Assembly: GCF_003399635.1 (NCBI RefSeq)
Contig: NZ_NBXB01000034.1
Location: 1 to 64,000, forward strand
Direction: 5' to 3'
Length of the DNA: 64,000 nucleotides
Source of the DNA: Subtercola boreus
GTDB taxonomy: Bacteria; Actinomycetota; Actinomycetes; Actinomycetales; Microbacteriaceae
Shown here: positions 35,235 through 43,852 of the stretch, piece by piece
Layout: each line of letters starts with the position of its first letter
Position numbering within the stretch: the stretch's first letter is position 1
Made by a program: the position numbers and the translations under genes
The notes under the pieces: generated by a model
Databases searched by the model: none
What the model was told of the DNA's origin: nothing
Seen by the model: only the letters and a program-made list of their open reading frames with translations

Positions 35235-36140
35235 ATGAAGCCCGACACCGAGCGTCTGTTCACCGACATCGCCGCAGAAGCCGTGCTGCTCGCCGGCGGC
35301 GGGCGGGCGATCCTCCTGCAGATCGCGAACCCCGCCGTCGGCTCTGGAGTCGCCGCGCACAGCGACTTCGCGAATCGGCCGCTCGAGCGCCTGGCGAACA
35401 CGGTGACGTATGCGTACGCCACTGTGTTCGCCTCGCCCGACGAGCTGGCCGCGGTGGTGTCCCGCGTGAACCACGCGCACGGCCCGGTGGTCAGCCGCCC
35501 CGCCGAGCGGGACGAACTCGGCGAGCCGCTGGCTCCGCACGCTGCTGCTGCTGCTGGTGGCGGCGGCGGAAACGAGGGTGGCAGCGGGACCGAGGGTGGT
35601 ATCCACGCTGGCGGCGGCGAGCGGCCCGGCGCGGCCTACAACGCCTTCGACCATCGGGCGCAGCTCTGGGTGGCCGCCACGCTCTATCAGACCGCGCTCA
35701 CCGTCTACGAGAAGGTCTTCGGGGAGCTGGCTGAGGCAGATGCCGAGTACGTGTACCAGCGGTACGGAGTACTCGGATCCGCTCTCCAGATGCCGGCGCA
35801 GCTGTGGCCCGTCGACCTGGCAGCCTTCCGGGCCTACTGGGCGACGGCGGTGGCTGCACTCGAGGTCACCGACCCGGCGCGGCGCGTGGCGCACGACCTC
35901 CTGCACCCGCACACGGCGCCGCTGTGGCTGAGGGCCCTGATGCCCATTGTCAGACTCGTGACGTGTGGGCTGCTCGGCGACGACCTGCGCCGCGCCTTCG
36001 TGCTGCCGTGGAGCCCCCGCTCCCAACGCCGCTTCGACCTGCTCTTCGAGGTCGCGGCGGCCGTCTACCCGCGCCTGCCACCGCGCATCCGGCACCTGCC
36101 GCGCGATCGCTACCTGCGCGCGCTCCGCGCCTCTCTCTGA
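35235..36140 (+). CDS. Oxygenase MpaB family protein (DUF2236)
   Basis: A 301-aa helical protein of the DUF2236/MpaB group, whose studied members (latex-clearing protein, MpaB) are heme-containing oxygenases. Typical pieces are AVLLAGGGRAILLQIANPAVGSGVA, RLANTVTYAYATVFA, VNHAHGPV, and NAFDHRAQLWVAATLYQTAL. A Gly/Ala-rich insert of about 30 residues (AAAAAGGGGGNEGG onward, residues 107-135) interrupts the fold between two conserved blocks and looks like simple-sequence expansion. The gene starts 9 bases after the surface-protein stop. The substrate is unknown. Confidence 0.85.
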   Translation: MKPDTERLFTDIAAEAVLLAGGGRAILLQIANPAVGSGVAAHSDFANRPLERLANTVTYAYATVFASPDELAAVVSRVNHAHGPVVSRPAERDELGEPLAPHAAAAAGGGGGNEGGSGTEGGIHAGGGERPGAAYNAFDHRAQLWVAATLYQTALTVYEKVFGELAEADAEYVYQRYGVLGSALQMPAQLWPVDLAAFRAYWATAVAALEVTDPARRVAHDLLHPHTAPLWLRALMPIVRLVTCGLLGDDLRRAFVLPWSPRSQRRFDLLFEVAAAVYPRLPPRIRHLPRDRYLRALRASL

Positions 36141-36212
36141 CGGCGGCACACCGAGCGCGCCAGCACTGCCCAGCGTGCCGCCGGAGCACAACACCCCGCG
36201 TCACCTGCGCCA

Positions 36213-36279
36213 CCGGAACGGCCGCGTCACCCGCCCCGCCGGAACGGCCGCGTCACCCGCGCAGCCCGTACAGCCCGTA
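36213..36279 (+). repeat. Short tandem repeats in the 291-bp gap before pcrA
   Basis: A 22-base unit starting CCGGAACGGCCGCGTCACCC occurs at 36213-36234 and 36239-36260 (26-base period). It is followed by two copies of AGCCCGTAC (36262-36279). The rest of the 36141-36431 gap shows no convincing gene or terminator. Confidence 0.75.
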
Positions 36280-36431
36280 CAGCACCATTGACCGTGCCAA
36301 GCCGACACGAACGGGCGGCGCTGGCACCGCACGACCTCAAACACGTCGCCGTCTCGGCTCAGCTCCGACGGTTCGCTCTGGCAGCACTCGACAATCCTCG
36401 ACCCTGCGAGTATCGACAGGGGCGGGTACGG

Positions 36432-38936
36432 TCAGAGTTTCTCGATCGGCGCGATCTTGATCAGCAGCTTCTTGGCCCCCGCGGAGTCGAACTGCACATG
36501 CGCCACACGCTTCGTGCCTTCGCCGGTGACAGCGTTGACTCGCCCCTCGCCGAAGTCGACGTGACGAATGCGGTCGCCGGCCTGCAGCTCGAGGTCACCG
36601 TTGTCGCGAACCTGTGCCGTCACGCGGTTCGGCCACTCGGCCTTCGGGCGCGACGCGGCGGCATCGGCGTCCCGGAACGACAGCGAATCACTCGCCCGAA
36701 CCGCGCTCCGACCGTTGAACCCGCCGCCCGGGCGTGAGGCGTTGAGCGCGCGTGGCTGCGTCCCGCCGCGCGAGGTCGCCATGCCGGGCGACTGCCGCCA
36801 GTCGATGAGTTCGGCCGGAATCTCCTGCAGGTACCGGCTCGGCATCGCGACGGCGGTCTCGCCGAACTGGGCCCGCGTCATCGCCAGCGAGAGGTACAAG
36901 CGTTTGCGGGCACGGGTGATGCCGACGTAGAACAGCCGCCGCTCCTCCGCCGGGCCCCCGGGTTCGGTCGCCGCCATGCGGTGCGGCAGCAGATCCTCTT
37001 CGACACCGGTCAGGAAGACTGCCTCGTACTCCAGTCCCTTCGCCGTGTGCAGGGTCATCAGCGAGACCGTTCCACTCGAGTCGTCGAGCTCGTCGGCCGC
37101 CGCCACGAGCGACACCTCGGTGAGGAAGTCGACGAGACTGCCGCCGGGGTTGTTCTTCTGGAACTCCTTCGTCACGGCAACGAGCTCCTCGACGTTCTCG
37201 GCGCGCGCCTCGTCCTGCGGATCGCGCCCCGCGCGGAGTGCTGTCACGTAGCCGCTCCGGTCGAGCAGCATCGTGAGAACCTCTGCGACCGACACGACGG
37301 TGCCGACCGATCCGTCGTCGTCGGGCTGCTCGGGATCGAGCATCCCTGTCGCCTCGTCGAGCATCTTCGCCAGGTCGACGATCGCCGCGGTGACCTTCGG
37401 GCCGAGGCCCAGCTCACGCGCCCGGCGCATCGCCTCGCGATAGGTGACCTCGTTCGTCTCGGCGAACACGGCGAGGGCCGTCTCAGTCGCCGGACCGATT
37501 CCGCGCTTGGGTGTGTTCAGGATGCGGCGAAGGGCCATCGCGTCGAACGGGTTCGCTACCGCGATGAGGTAGGCCAGCACATCCTTGATCTCGGCCCGCT
37601 CGTAGAATCGCGTGCCGCCGAGCACCCGGTAGGGCACGGCGGATCGGATGAGGATCTCCTCCAGCGCACGGGTCTGCGCGTTGGTGCGATAGAAGACGGC
37701 CACATCCTTGTAGGGCGTGCCCTGCTCATGCAGCTTCGTCACCTCGTCGGCCACGAACTGGGCCTCGTCGTGCCCGCTGTAGCCCGTGAAGCCGACGATC
37801 TTCTCCCCGTTGCCCACATCGGTCCAGAGCTTTTTGTCTTTGCGGTCGAAGTTGTTCGAGATCACCGCATTCGCCGCGGTGAGGATGTTCTGGGTCGAAC
37901 GGTAGTTCTGCTCCAGCAGGATGACCTTGGCACCGGCGAAGTCGCGCTCGAACTCCACGATGTTGCGGATGTCGGCACCCCGGAAGGCGTAGATCGACTG
38001 GTCGGAGTCGCCGACCACCGTCAGCGAGGCACCCGGCAGGGACGCCGTGCGCTGGTCGAAGCCGGGCTCCTCCTCGACGGGCAGGGTCAGCTCGCGGATG
38101 AGCGCGTACTGGGCGTGGTTCGTGTCCTGGTATTCGTCGACCAGGATGTGCCGGAACCGCCGCCGGTAGGTTGCCGCCACATGCGGGAATGCACGGAAGA
38201 GGTAGACCGTCTGGCCGATCAGGTCGTCGAAGTCGAAGGCGTTCGCCGCGCTGAGGCTCCGGGTGTAGTGCCGGAAGATCTCGACGAAGAGCCGCTCCTG
38301 CGGGTCGTCGAAGTTCGCACTGCGTGCATAGCTGTCGGCGTCGGCCAGCTCGTTCTTCAGCTTCGAGATCTTTCCGGCGACGCCCGACACGGTGAAGCCG
38401 AAGGTGTCAGCCTGCAGCTCTTTGATGATGCGCTTGATGAGCGTGCGCGAGTCGTGCGAGTCGTAGATCGTGAAGGCCTTCGTGAATCCGAAGTTCTCGG
38501 CCTCGCGGCGGAGGATGCGCACGCAGGCCGAGTGGAACGTCGATATCCACATGCCGTCGGCCGCCTGGCCGAGCAGTGCGCCGACACGTTCGCGCATCTC
38601 GGCCGCTGCCTTGTTCGTGAACGTGATGGCCAGGATCTGGCTCGGCCACGCTTCCCGGCTGTCGATCAGGCTCGCAATGCGACGCGTCAGCACACTCGTC
38701 TTGCCCGAACCGGCGCCGGCCACGATGAGGAGGGAGGGGCCGCGGTACTCGACGGCCTCCTTCTGCGGCGGGTTCAACCCATCGAGCAGAGCGTCATTGA
38801 ACGAGGAACCCGATCCCGAGCCGCCCGATCCCGAACCACCCGAAGCCGAGCCTGCCCCACCGATCGCGCGGGATCGTGGGTTGTCGACGATCAGCGGCAC
38901 GGACGAGGCGTCGGTCTGGGAAGAAGTGGGTGTCAT
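36432..38936 (-). CDS. pcrA: ATP-dependent DNA helicase PcrA (UvrD family)
   Basis: An 834-aa superfamily 1 3'-5' helicase acting in repair and replication restart. It has a disordered Ser/Gly-rich N-terminal 50 residues, then the Q-motif LNPPQKEAVEY, Walker A VAGAGSGKTSVLTRRIA, motif II DEYQDTNHAQYAL, motif III VVGDSDQSIYAFRGADIRN, motif IV LEQNYRSTQNIL, motif V TLHTAKGLEYEAVFL and motif VI YVGITRARKRLYL. The C terminus is a Tudor-like fold (DRIRHVDFGEGRVNAV), the RNA polymerase-binding module of PcrA. ATG 38936. PcrA near sucCD is also the mycobacterial order. Confidence 0.96.
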   Translation of the reverse strand: MTPTSSQTDASSVPLIVDNPRSRAIGGAGSASGGSGSGGSGSGSSFNDALLDGLNPPQKEAVEYRGPSLLIVAGAGSGKTSVLTRRIASLIDSREAWPSQILAITFTNKAAAEMRERVGALLGQAADGMWISTFHSACVRILRREAENFGFTKAFTIYDSHDSRTLIKRIIKELQADTFGFTVSGVAGKISKLKNELADADSYARSANFDDPQERLFVEIFRHYTRSLSAANAFDFDDLIGQTVYLFRAFPHVAATYRRRFRHILVDEYQDTNHAQYALIRELTLPVEEEPGFDQRTASLPGASLTVVGDSDQSIYAFRGADIRNIVEFERDFAGAKVILLEQNYRSTQNILTAANAVISNNFDRKDKKLWTDVGNGEKIVGFTGYSGHDEAQFVADEVTKLHEQGTPYKDVAVFYRTNAQTRALEEILIRSAVPYRVLGGTRFYERAEIKDVLAYLIAVANPFDAMALRRILNTPKRGIGPATETALAVFAETNEVTYREAMRRARELGLGPKVTAAIVDLAKMLDEATGMLDPEQPDDDGSVGTVVSVAEVLTMLLDRSGYVTALRAGRDPQDEARAENVEELVAVTKEFQKNNPGGSLVDFLTEVSLVAAADELDDSSGTVSLMTLHTAKGLEYEAVFLTGVEEDLLPHRMAATEPGGPAEERRLFYVGITRARKRLYLSLAMTRAQFGETAVAMPSRYLQEIPAELIDWRQSPGMATSRGGTQPRALNASRPGGGFNGRSAVRASDSLSFRDADAAASRPKAEWPNRVTAQVRDNGDLELQAGDRIRHVDFGEGRVNAVTGEGTKRVAHVQFDSAGAKKLLIKIAPIEKL

Positions 38937-39081
38937 GACACCTCAAGTTTAGGCGACGCCACTGACACCGGAGCCGAGGCGTTCCGGCTGCTGGCTGGAG
39001 GCTTGTCCGGAGCGAACATCCAGCCAATCTGCGGCCCGCACCGATAGATTGGTCGAAGCATCCACACGACACGAGGAAATC

Positions 39082-39897
39082 ATGGCATCGGCTTCGAACA
39101 ATCCCGCGTTCTCCCGGCTCCCGGTCTTCAACGGCAAGGGTCTGGAGAAAGATCCCACCTCGAAGGTGGCGACTCCCAGCGCCGACGGACTGCAGCAGAT
39201 GTTCGATGGCCCCACGGCAACGGCCTCCGACACCAACCGGATGAGCTACGACGACGTGATCGTCAAGACGGGCGTGAGCTTCGTCGTGTTGCTCGCCTTC
39301 GCCGTCGTCGGCTGGCAGTTCCCTGTGCTCGCACTCCCCGCGGCCCTGGTCGGCTTCGCCCTGGCGCTCGTGAACATCTTCAAGAAGAAGCCCTCGCCTC
39401 CTCTGGTGCTCGCGTACGCCGCGGCCCAGGGCCTCTTCATCGGTGCGATCTCCGGTGTCTTCGAGACGCTCTACCCGGGTGTCGTGGTGCAGGCTGTCAT
39501 CGCAACCGTCTGCGTCTTCGCTGTGACGCTCGCTCTGTTCGCGAGCGGCAAGATCCGCGCCTCGAAGCGCGCCACCAAGATCTTCCTCATCGCGATGATC
39601 GGCTACATGGTCTTCTCCGTCGTGAACCTGGTGCTGATGGCCACCGGCCTGCAGAGCACCGGCTTCGGGCTGAACAGCACCGTGCACATCCTCGGAATCC
39701 CGCTCGGGCTCATCATCGGTGTGGTCGTGACACTGCTCGCGGCGTACTCGCTCGTGCTCGACTTCGACGACATCAAGCGCGGTGTTGTCGCGGGCGCCCC
39801 TCGCATCTACGGCTGGTCCGCCGCGTTCGGCCTGGTCGTCACCGTCGTGTGGCTCTACCTCACGCTGCTCCGCACGTTCGCGATCGCCCGCAACTAA
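39082..39897 (+). CDS. Bax inhibitor-1/YccA family membrane protein
   Basis: A 271-aa protein with a soluble N-terminal 65 residues and seven helices. The arrangement matches the actinobacterial 'Bax inhibitor-1/YccA family' group: NPAFSRL near the start, MSYDDVIVKTGVSFVVLLAFAVVGW, YAAAQGLFIGAISGVFE, and a closing LDFDDIKRGVVAGAPRIYGWSAAFGL with the paired Asp typical of the pH/Ca-sensing family. ATG 39082 follows GAGGAAAT. A terminator hairpin follows at 39950. Confidence 0.9.
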   Translation: MASASNNPAFSRLPVFNGKGLEKDPTSKVATPSADGLQQMFDGPTATASDTNRMSYDDVIVKTGVSFVVLLAFAVVGWQFPVLALPAALVGFALALVNIFKKKPSPPLVLAYAAAQGLFIGAISGVFETLYPGVVVQAVIATVCVFAVTLALFASGKIRASKRATKIFLIAMIGYMVFSVVNLVLMATGLQSTGFGLNSTVHILGIPLGLIIGVVVTLLAAYSLVLDFDDIKRGVVAGAPRIYGWSAAFGLVVTVVWLYLTLLRTFAIARN

Positions 39898-39949
39898 CGC
39901 GGCCAGCGCTGCCGCTTCGCGCTGGCAGCGCACTCCGGTCCTCCGAAGG

Positions 39950-39974
39950 GCGGGTCCGTCACAGACGGGTCCGC
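39950..39974 (+). terminator. Terminator after the Bax inhibitor-like gene
   Basis: GCGGGTCCGTC-ACA-GACGGGTCCGC forms an 11-bp stem with two G-U pairs and a 3-base loop, followed by TCTTCGTCGTT. On the opposite strand the two wobble pairs become A-C mismatches, so it is directional for the plus strand. Confidence 0.7.
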
Positions 39975-40065
39975 TCTTCGTCGTTCCCGGACCTCGTTCC
40001 CGCCTTGCCTTCCGAACTCCCGCTCGCCGCACGCCTCGCGGGCGCAGGCGCAGGCGCAGCCCGCG

Positions 40066-42075
40066 TTACTCCGACGCGGTCGCGCCCGCGAACTGCGCGT
40101 TGTAGAGGTTCGCGTAGGCGCCGCCCGCGGCAAGCAGCGTGTCGTGGGTGCCCTGCTGCACGATGCGCCCCGACTCCATGACCAGAATCAGGTCGGCGTC
40201 GCGGATGGTCGACAGCCGATGGGCGATCACAAAACTCGTGCGCTCCGCCCGCAGCGCCGACATCGCGCGCTGCACCAGCACCTCCGTGCGCGTGTCGACC
40301 GACGAGGTCGCCTCGTCCAGGATCAACACCGACGGCGCCGCGAGGAACGCCCGCGCGATCGTGATCAGCTGTTTCTCACCGGCGCTCACGTTGTCGGCCT
40401 CGTCGTTCAGCACCGTGTCGTACCCGTCGGGCAGCGAGTGCACGAATCGGTCCACGTAGGTGGCCTGCGCCGCAGCGAGGATCTCCTCCTCCGTGGCATC
40501 CGGCCGACCGTAGGCGATGTTGTCGCGGATCGTGCCACCGAACAGCCACGTGTCCTGCAGCACCATCCCGGTGCGGCCGCGGAGGTCGTCCCGGGTCATC
40601 GAGGCGATGTCGGTGCCGTCGAGGGTGATCCGCCCGGAATCGAGCTCGTAGAACCTCATGATGAGGTTCACCAGAGTGGTCTTGCCGGCGCCGGTCGGCC
40701 CGACGATCGCCACAGTCTGCCCCGGCAGTGCGACCAGCGACAGGTTCTCGATCAGGGGGACGTCGGGCAGGTAACGGAACGAGACGTCCTCGAACACAAG
40801 CCGGCCAGCCGTGGCACCCGGGGTCGCGGCGGGCACCGGGTCCGGTGTCTGATCCTCGGCATCGAGCAGTTCGAACACCCGCTCGGCCGACGCGACGCCC
40901 GACTGCAGCACGTTGGCCATCGAACCGAGCTGGGTGAGCGGCTGGGTGAACTGCCGGGCGTACTGGATGAACGCCTGCACATCCCCGAGGCTCAGAGACC
41001 CGCTCGCCACCATCAGCCCGCCGACCACCGCGATCGCGACGTAGACGAGGTTTCCCACGAACATCATCGCCGGCATGATGATGCCCGAGATGAACTGCGC
41101 CCCGAAGCTCGCCCGGTAGAGCTCCTCGTTCTTCTGCCGGAACACCTCGTTGATCTCGCGGTGACGGCCGAACACCTTCACCAGCGCGTGACCGCTGTAG
41201 CTCTCCTCGATCCGTGCGTTCAGAGTGCCCGTGTGCTTCCACTGGGCTACGAACAGTTTCTGCGAGCGCTTCGCCACGACCGCAGTGATCAACAGGGTGA
41301 GGGGGATCGTGACCAGCGCGATGAGCGCGAGAAGCGGCGAGATCACGAACATCATGGTGATGACGCCGATCACGGTGAGAAGCGACGTCATGATCTGAGA
41401 GAGCGACTGCTGCAGGCTCTGCGAGACGTTGTCGATGTCATTCGTCACCCGACTCAGCAGTTCGCCCCGGGGCATCCTGTCGAAGTAGCCGAGCGGAAGA
41501 CGGTTGATCTTGTCCTCCGTCTCGGCCCGCAGCCGGAACACTGTGCGCTGCACGACCCCGTTCAGCAGGTAGGACTGGCCCCAGCTGAACACCGACGAGA
41601 ACACGTAGATCGTCAACACCATCATCAGCACCATGCCGAGCTGGGGGAAGTCGATGCCCGACCCGGGCGTCAACGTCACACCGCCGAGCAGGTCGGCCTG
41701 CGCGTTGTTGCCGGCCGCCCGCAGCCCCGCGATGACCTCGGCCTGCGTCTCGCCCCCCGGAACCTGCTTCGACAGGATGCCCGCGAAGATCAGGTTCGTC
41801 GCCGTTCCGAGCAACTTGGGGCCGAGCACGGAGAGCGTCACGCTGATGACAGCCAGCAGCGCAACGACGGCAATGAGCATCCGTTCGGGGCGCAACCTCC
41901 CGACCAGGCGCTTCGCGGAGGGGCCGAACGACTTCGACTTCTCGGCGGGCATCCCCGCACCGCCGAACGGGCCACCACCGCCCGGGCCCCGGCGCACGGG
42001 TGGACGGGGCACTGCAGCAGTGTCGTCGTCAGGAGCAGTAGAGACTGCGCCGGGACCCTTCCTCACGTCACTCAT
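40066..42075 (-). CDS. ABC exporter half-transporter, subunit with degenerate signature motif
   Basis: 669 aa with a long basic/Gly-rich N-terminal extension (about 50 residues, PRPPVRRGPGGGGPFGGAG) before the six-helix domain. The extracytoplasmic loop between helices 1 and 2 is enlarged (about 75 residues). Walker A GPTGAGKTT is at about 457. The signature is VSAGEKQL instead of LSGGQ, and Walker B LILDEATSSVD is intact. It is the second gene of an operon with 42072-43808 (four-base overlap). The asymmetric motifs mirror the first exporter pair at 21723-25303. Confidence 0.92.
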   Translation of the reverse strand: MSDVRKGPGAVSTAPDDDTAAVPRPPVRRGPGGGGPFGGAGMPAEKSKSFGPSAKRLVGRLRPERMLIAVVALLAVISVTLSVLGPKLLGTATNLIFAGILSKQVPGGETQAEVIAGLRAAGNNAQADLLGGVTLTPGSGIDFPQLGMVLMMVLTIYVFSSVFSWGQSYLLNGVVQRTVFRLRAETEDKINRLPLGYFDRMPRGELLSRVTNDIDNVSQSLQQSLSQIMTSLLTVIGVITMMFVISPLLALIALVTIPLTLLITAVVAKRSQKLFVAQWKHTGTLNARIEESYSGHALVKVFGRHREINEVFRQKNEELYRASFGAQFISGIIMPAMMFVGNLVYVAIAVVGGLMVASGSLSLGDVQAFIQYARQFTQPLTQLGSMANVLQSGVASAERVFELLDAEDQTPDPVPAATPGATAGRLVFEDVSFRYLPDVPLIENLSLVALPGQTVAIVGPTGAGKTTLVNLIMRFYELDSGRITLDGTDIASMTRDDLRGRTGMVLQDTWLFGGTIRDNIAYGRPDATEEEILAAAQATYVDRFVHSLPDGYDTVLNDEADNVSAGEKQLITIARAFLAAPSVLILDEATSSVDTRTEVLVQRAMSALRAERTSFVIAHRLSTIRDADLILVMESGRIVQQGTHDTLLAAGGAYANLYNAQFAGATASE

Positions 42076-43808
42076 GCCGCCTCCTCCGCCGACAGCTGCG
42101 ACTCCACGATCTCCCGGTAGGTCTCAGACATCTCGAGCAGCTCCGTGTGCGTGCCCCGGTCGACGATCCTGCCGTCTTCGAGCACCAGGATCTGGTCGGC
42201 GTCGATGATGGTCGACACCCGTTGGGCGACGATGATCATCGTGGCCCCGGCAACGTCACGCCGGAGGGCCGCCCGCAACCGGGCATCCGTCGCCAGGTCG
42301 AGCGCAGAGAAGGAGTCGTCGAACACGTAGATCTCGGGCCTCTTCACCAGGGCCCGCGCGATGGCGAGCCGCTGGCGCTGCCCGCCGGACACGTTGGTGC
42401 CGCCCTGCGCGATGGACGACTCGAGCCCGAGCTCCATCTCGGCGACGAATCCGCGCGCCTGCGCCGTCTCCAGTGCCGCCCAGAGCTGTTCGTCGCTGGC
42501 GTCGGGCCGGCCGTACCGCAGGTTCGAGGCGACGGTGCCCGAAAACAGGTAGGGCTTCTGCGGCACCAGGCCGATGCGCCCCCAGAGCAGGTCGGGGTCG
42601 AGGTCTCGCACGTCTACGCCGTCGACGCGCACCGAACCCGATGACGCATCGAACAACCGGGGCAGGAGGTTCACGAGGGTGGTCTTGCCCGACCCGGTGC
42701 TTCCGATGATCGCCGTGGTCTGCCCCGGGGCCGCCACGAACGTCAGGTTGCTCAGCACCGGCTCCTCGGCCTTCGGATAGGCGAAGCTCACACCGTCGAG
42801 TTCGACCAGGCCGTGCTCGGCGACAGAAAGAACGGGCGATGCCGGCAGAACGACCGACGACGGTGTCTGAAGTACTTCGGTGATGCGGTCGGCGCAGACG
42901 GATGCCCGAGGGATCAGGATCGCCATGAACGTCGCCATCATCACCGCCATCAGGATCTGGATGAGGTAGGTGAGAAAGGCCGTGAGCGTGCCGATCTGCA
43001 TCGACCCTTCGTCGATCCGGAACGCCCCGAACCACAGCACCGCGACGCTCGACACGTTCATCACGAGGAGCACGAGCGGGAACATCAGCGCGAACAGCCG
43101 CCCGGCCCGAAGTGCGGTGTCGGTGACATCCCGGTTGGCGACCGCGAAGCGTTCGGTCTCGATGCGCTCACGAACGAATGCCCGCACGACACGGATACCC
43201 GTCAGCTGCTCTCGCAACACCCCGTTGACCCGGTCGATGCGCTGCTGCATCAGCCGGAAGAGCGGCACCATCCGAACGATGATGAGCGACAGGGCGACCA
43301 GGAGCACGGGCACGGCGACGCCGATGATGCCCGACAGCGGCACGTCGAGCGACAGCGCCATGATGACCCCACCGATCGCGAGGATGGGCGCGGACACCAG
43401 CAGCGTGCAGGTGAGCAGCACGAGCATCTGCACCTGCTGCACGTCGTTCGTGGTGCGGGTGATGAGCGAGGGGGCACCGAACTGCGACACCTCGCGTTCG
43501 GAGAAGTCGCCGACGTGGGTGAACACCGCCTGACGGAGGTCGCGGCCGAGTCGCATCGCGAGCTTCGCCCCGAAGTACACGGCCACGATGGCGCAGACGA
43601 CCTGAACCAGCGTGATCGCCAGCATCAGACCACCGATGGCGAGAATGTACCCCGTGTCGCCGGTGGCGACCCCGAAGTCGATGATGTCGGCGTTCAGCGT
43701 CGGAAGATACAGCGACGCGATCGCCTGCGCGAGCTGGAACACCACGACACCCACGATCAACCGCCAATGCGGTCTCACAAAGGCGCCGATGAGCCGGATG
43801 AGTTTCAT
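42072..43808 (-). CDS. ABC exporter half-transporter, subunit with Asp in place of catalytic Glu
   Basis: 578 aa. Six helices begin directly with MKLIRLIGAFVRPHWRLIVGVVVFQ. The ATPase domain has Walker A GSTGSGKTT at about 366 and a canonical VSGGQRQRL signature at about 468. Walker B ends FDDSFSALD, where Asp replaces the catalytic Glu. It should pair with the 669-aa protein to give one active and one degenerate ATP site. The substrate is unknown; multidrug or peptide export is typical. Confidence 0.92.
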   Translation of the reverse strand: MKLIRLIGAFVRPHWRLIVGVVVFQLAQAIASLYLPTLNADIIDFGVATGDTGYILAIGGLMLAITLVQVVCAIVAVYFGAKLAMRLGRDLRQAVFTHVGDFSEREVSQFGAPSLITRTTNDVQQVQMLVLLTCTLLVSAPILAIGGVIMALSLDVPLSGIIGVAVPVLLVALSLIIVRMVPLFRLMQQRIDRVNGVLREQLTGIRVVRAFVRERIETERFAVANRDVTDTALRAGRLFALMFPLVLLVMNVSSVAVLWFGAFRIDEGSMQIGTLTAFLTYLIQILMAVMMATFMAILIPRASVCADRITEVLQTPSSVVLPASPVLSVAEHGLVELDGVSFAYPKAEEPVLSNLTFVAAPGQTTAIIGSTGSGKTTLVNLLPRLFDASSGSVRVDGVDVRDLDPDLLWGRIGLVPQKPYLFSGTVASNLRYGRPDASDEQLWAALETAQARGFVAEMELGLESSIAQGGTNVSGGQRQRLAIARALVKRPEIYVFDDSFSALDLATDARLRAALRRDVAGATMIIVAQRVSTIIDADQILVLEDGRIVDRGTHTELLEMSETYREIVESQLSAEEAA

Positions 43809-43852
43809 GCGCTCACTCTAAACCCGGCCCCCGACATCGGGGTGAGGTTAGC

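Noticed and set aside
36981-39047. 688-codon plus-strand frame over pcrA
   Set aside because: It is a shadow of the pcrA coding strand, which has every helicase motif.
40144-42120. 658-codon plus-strand frame over the ABC exporter
   Set aside because: It is antisense, very rich in His/Arg/Asp and has no domain. The minus strand encodes a clear ABC protein.
43820-43850. CCCCGATGTCGGGG hairpin as the guaA terminator
   Set aside because: The stem is short and lacks a T run; too weak to list as a feature.
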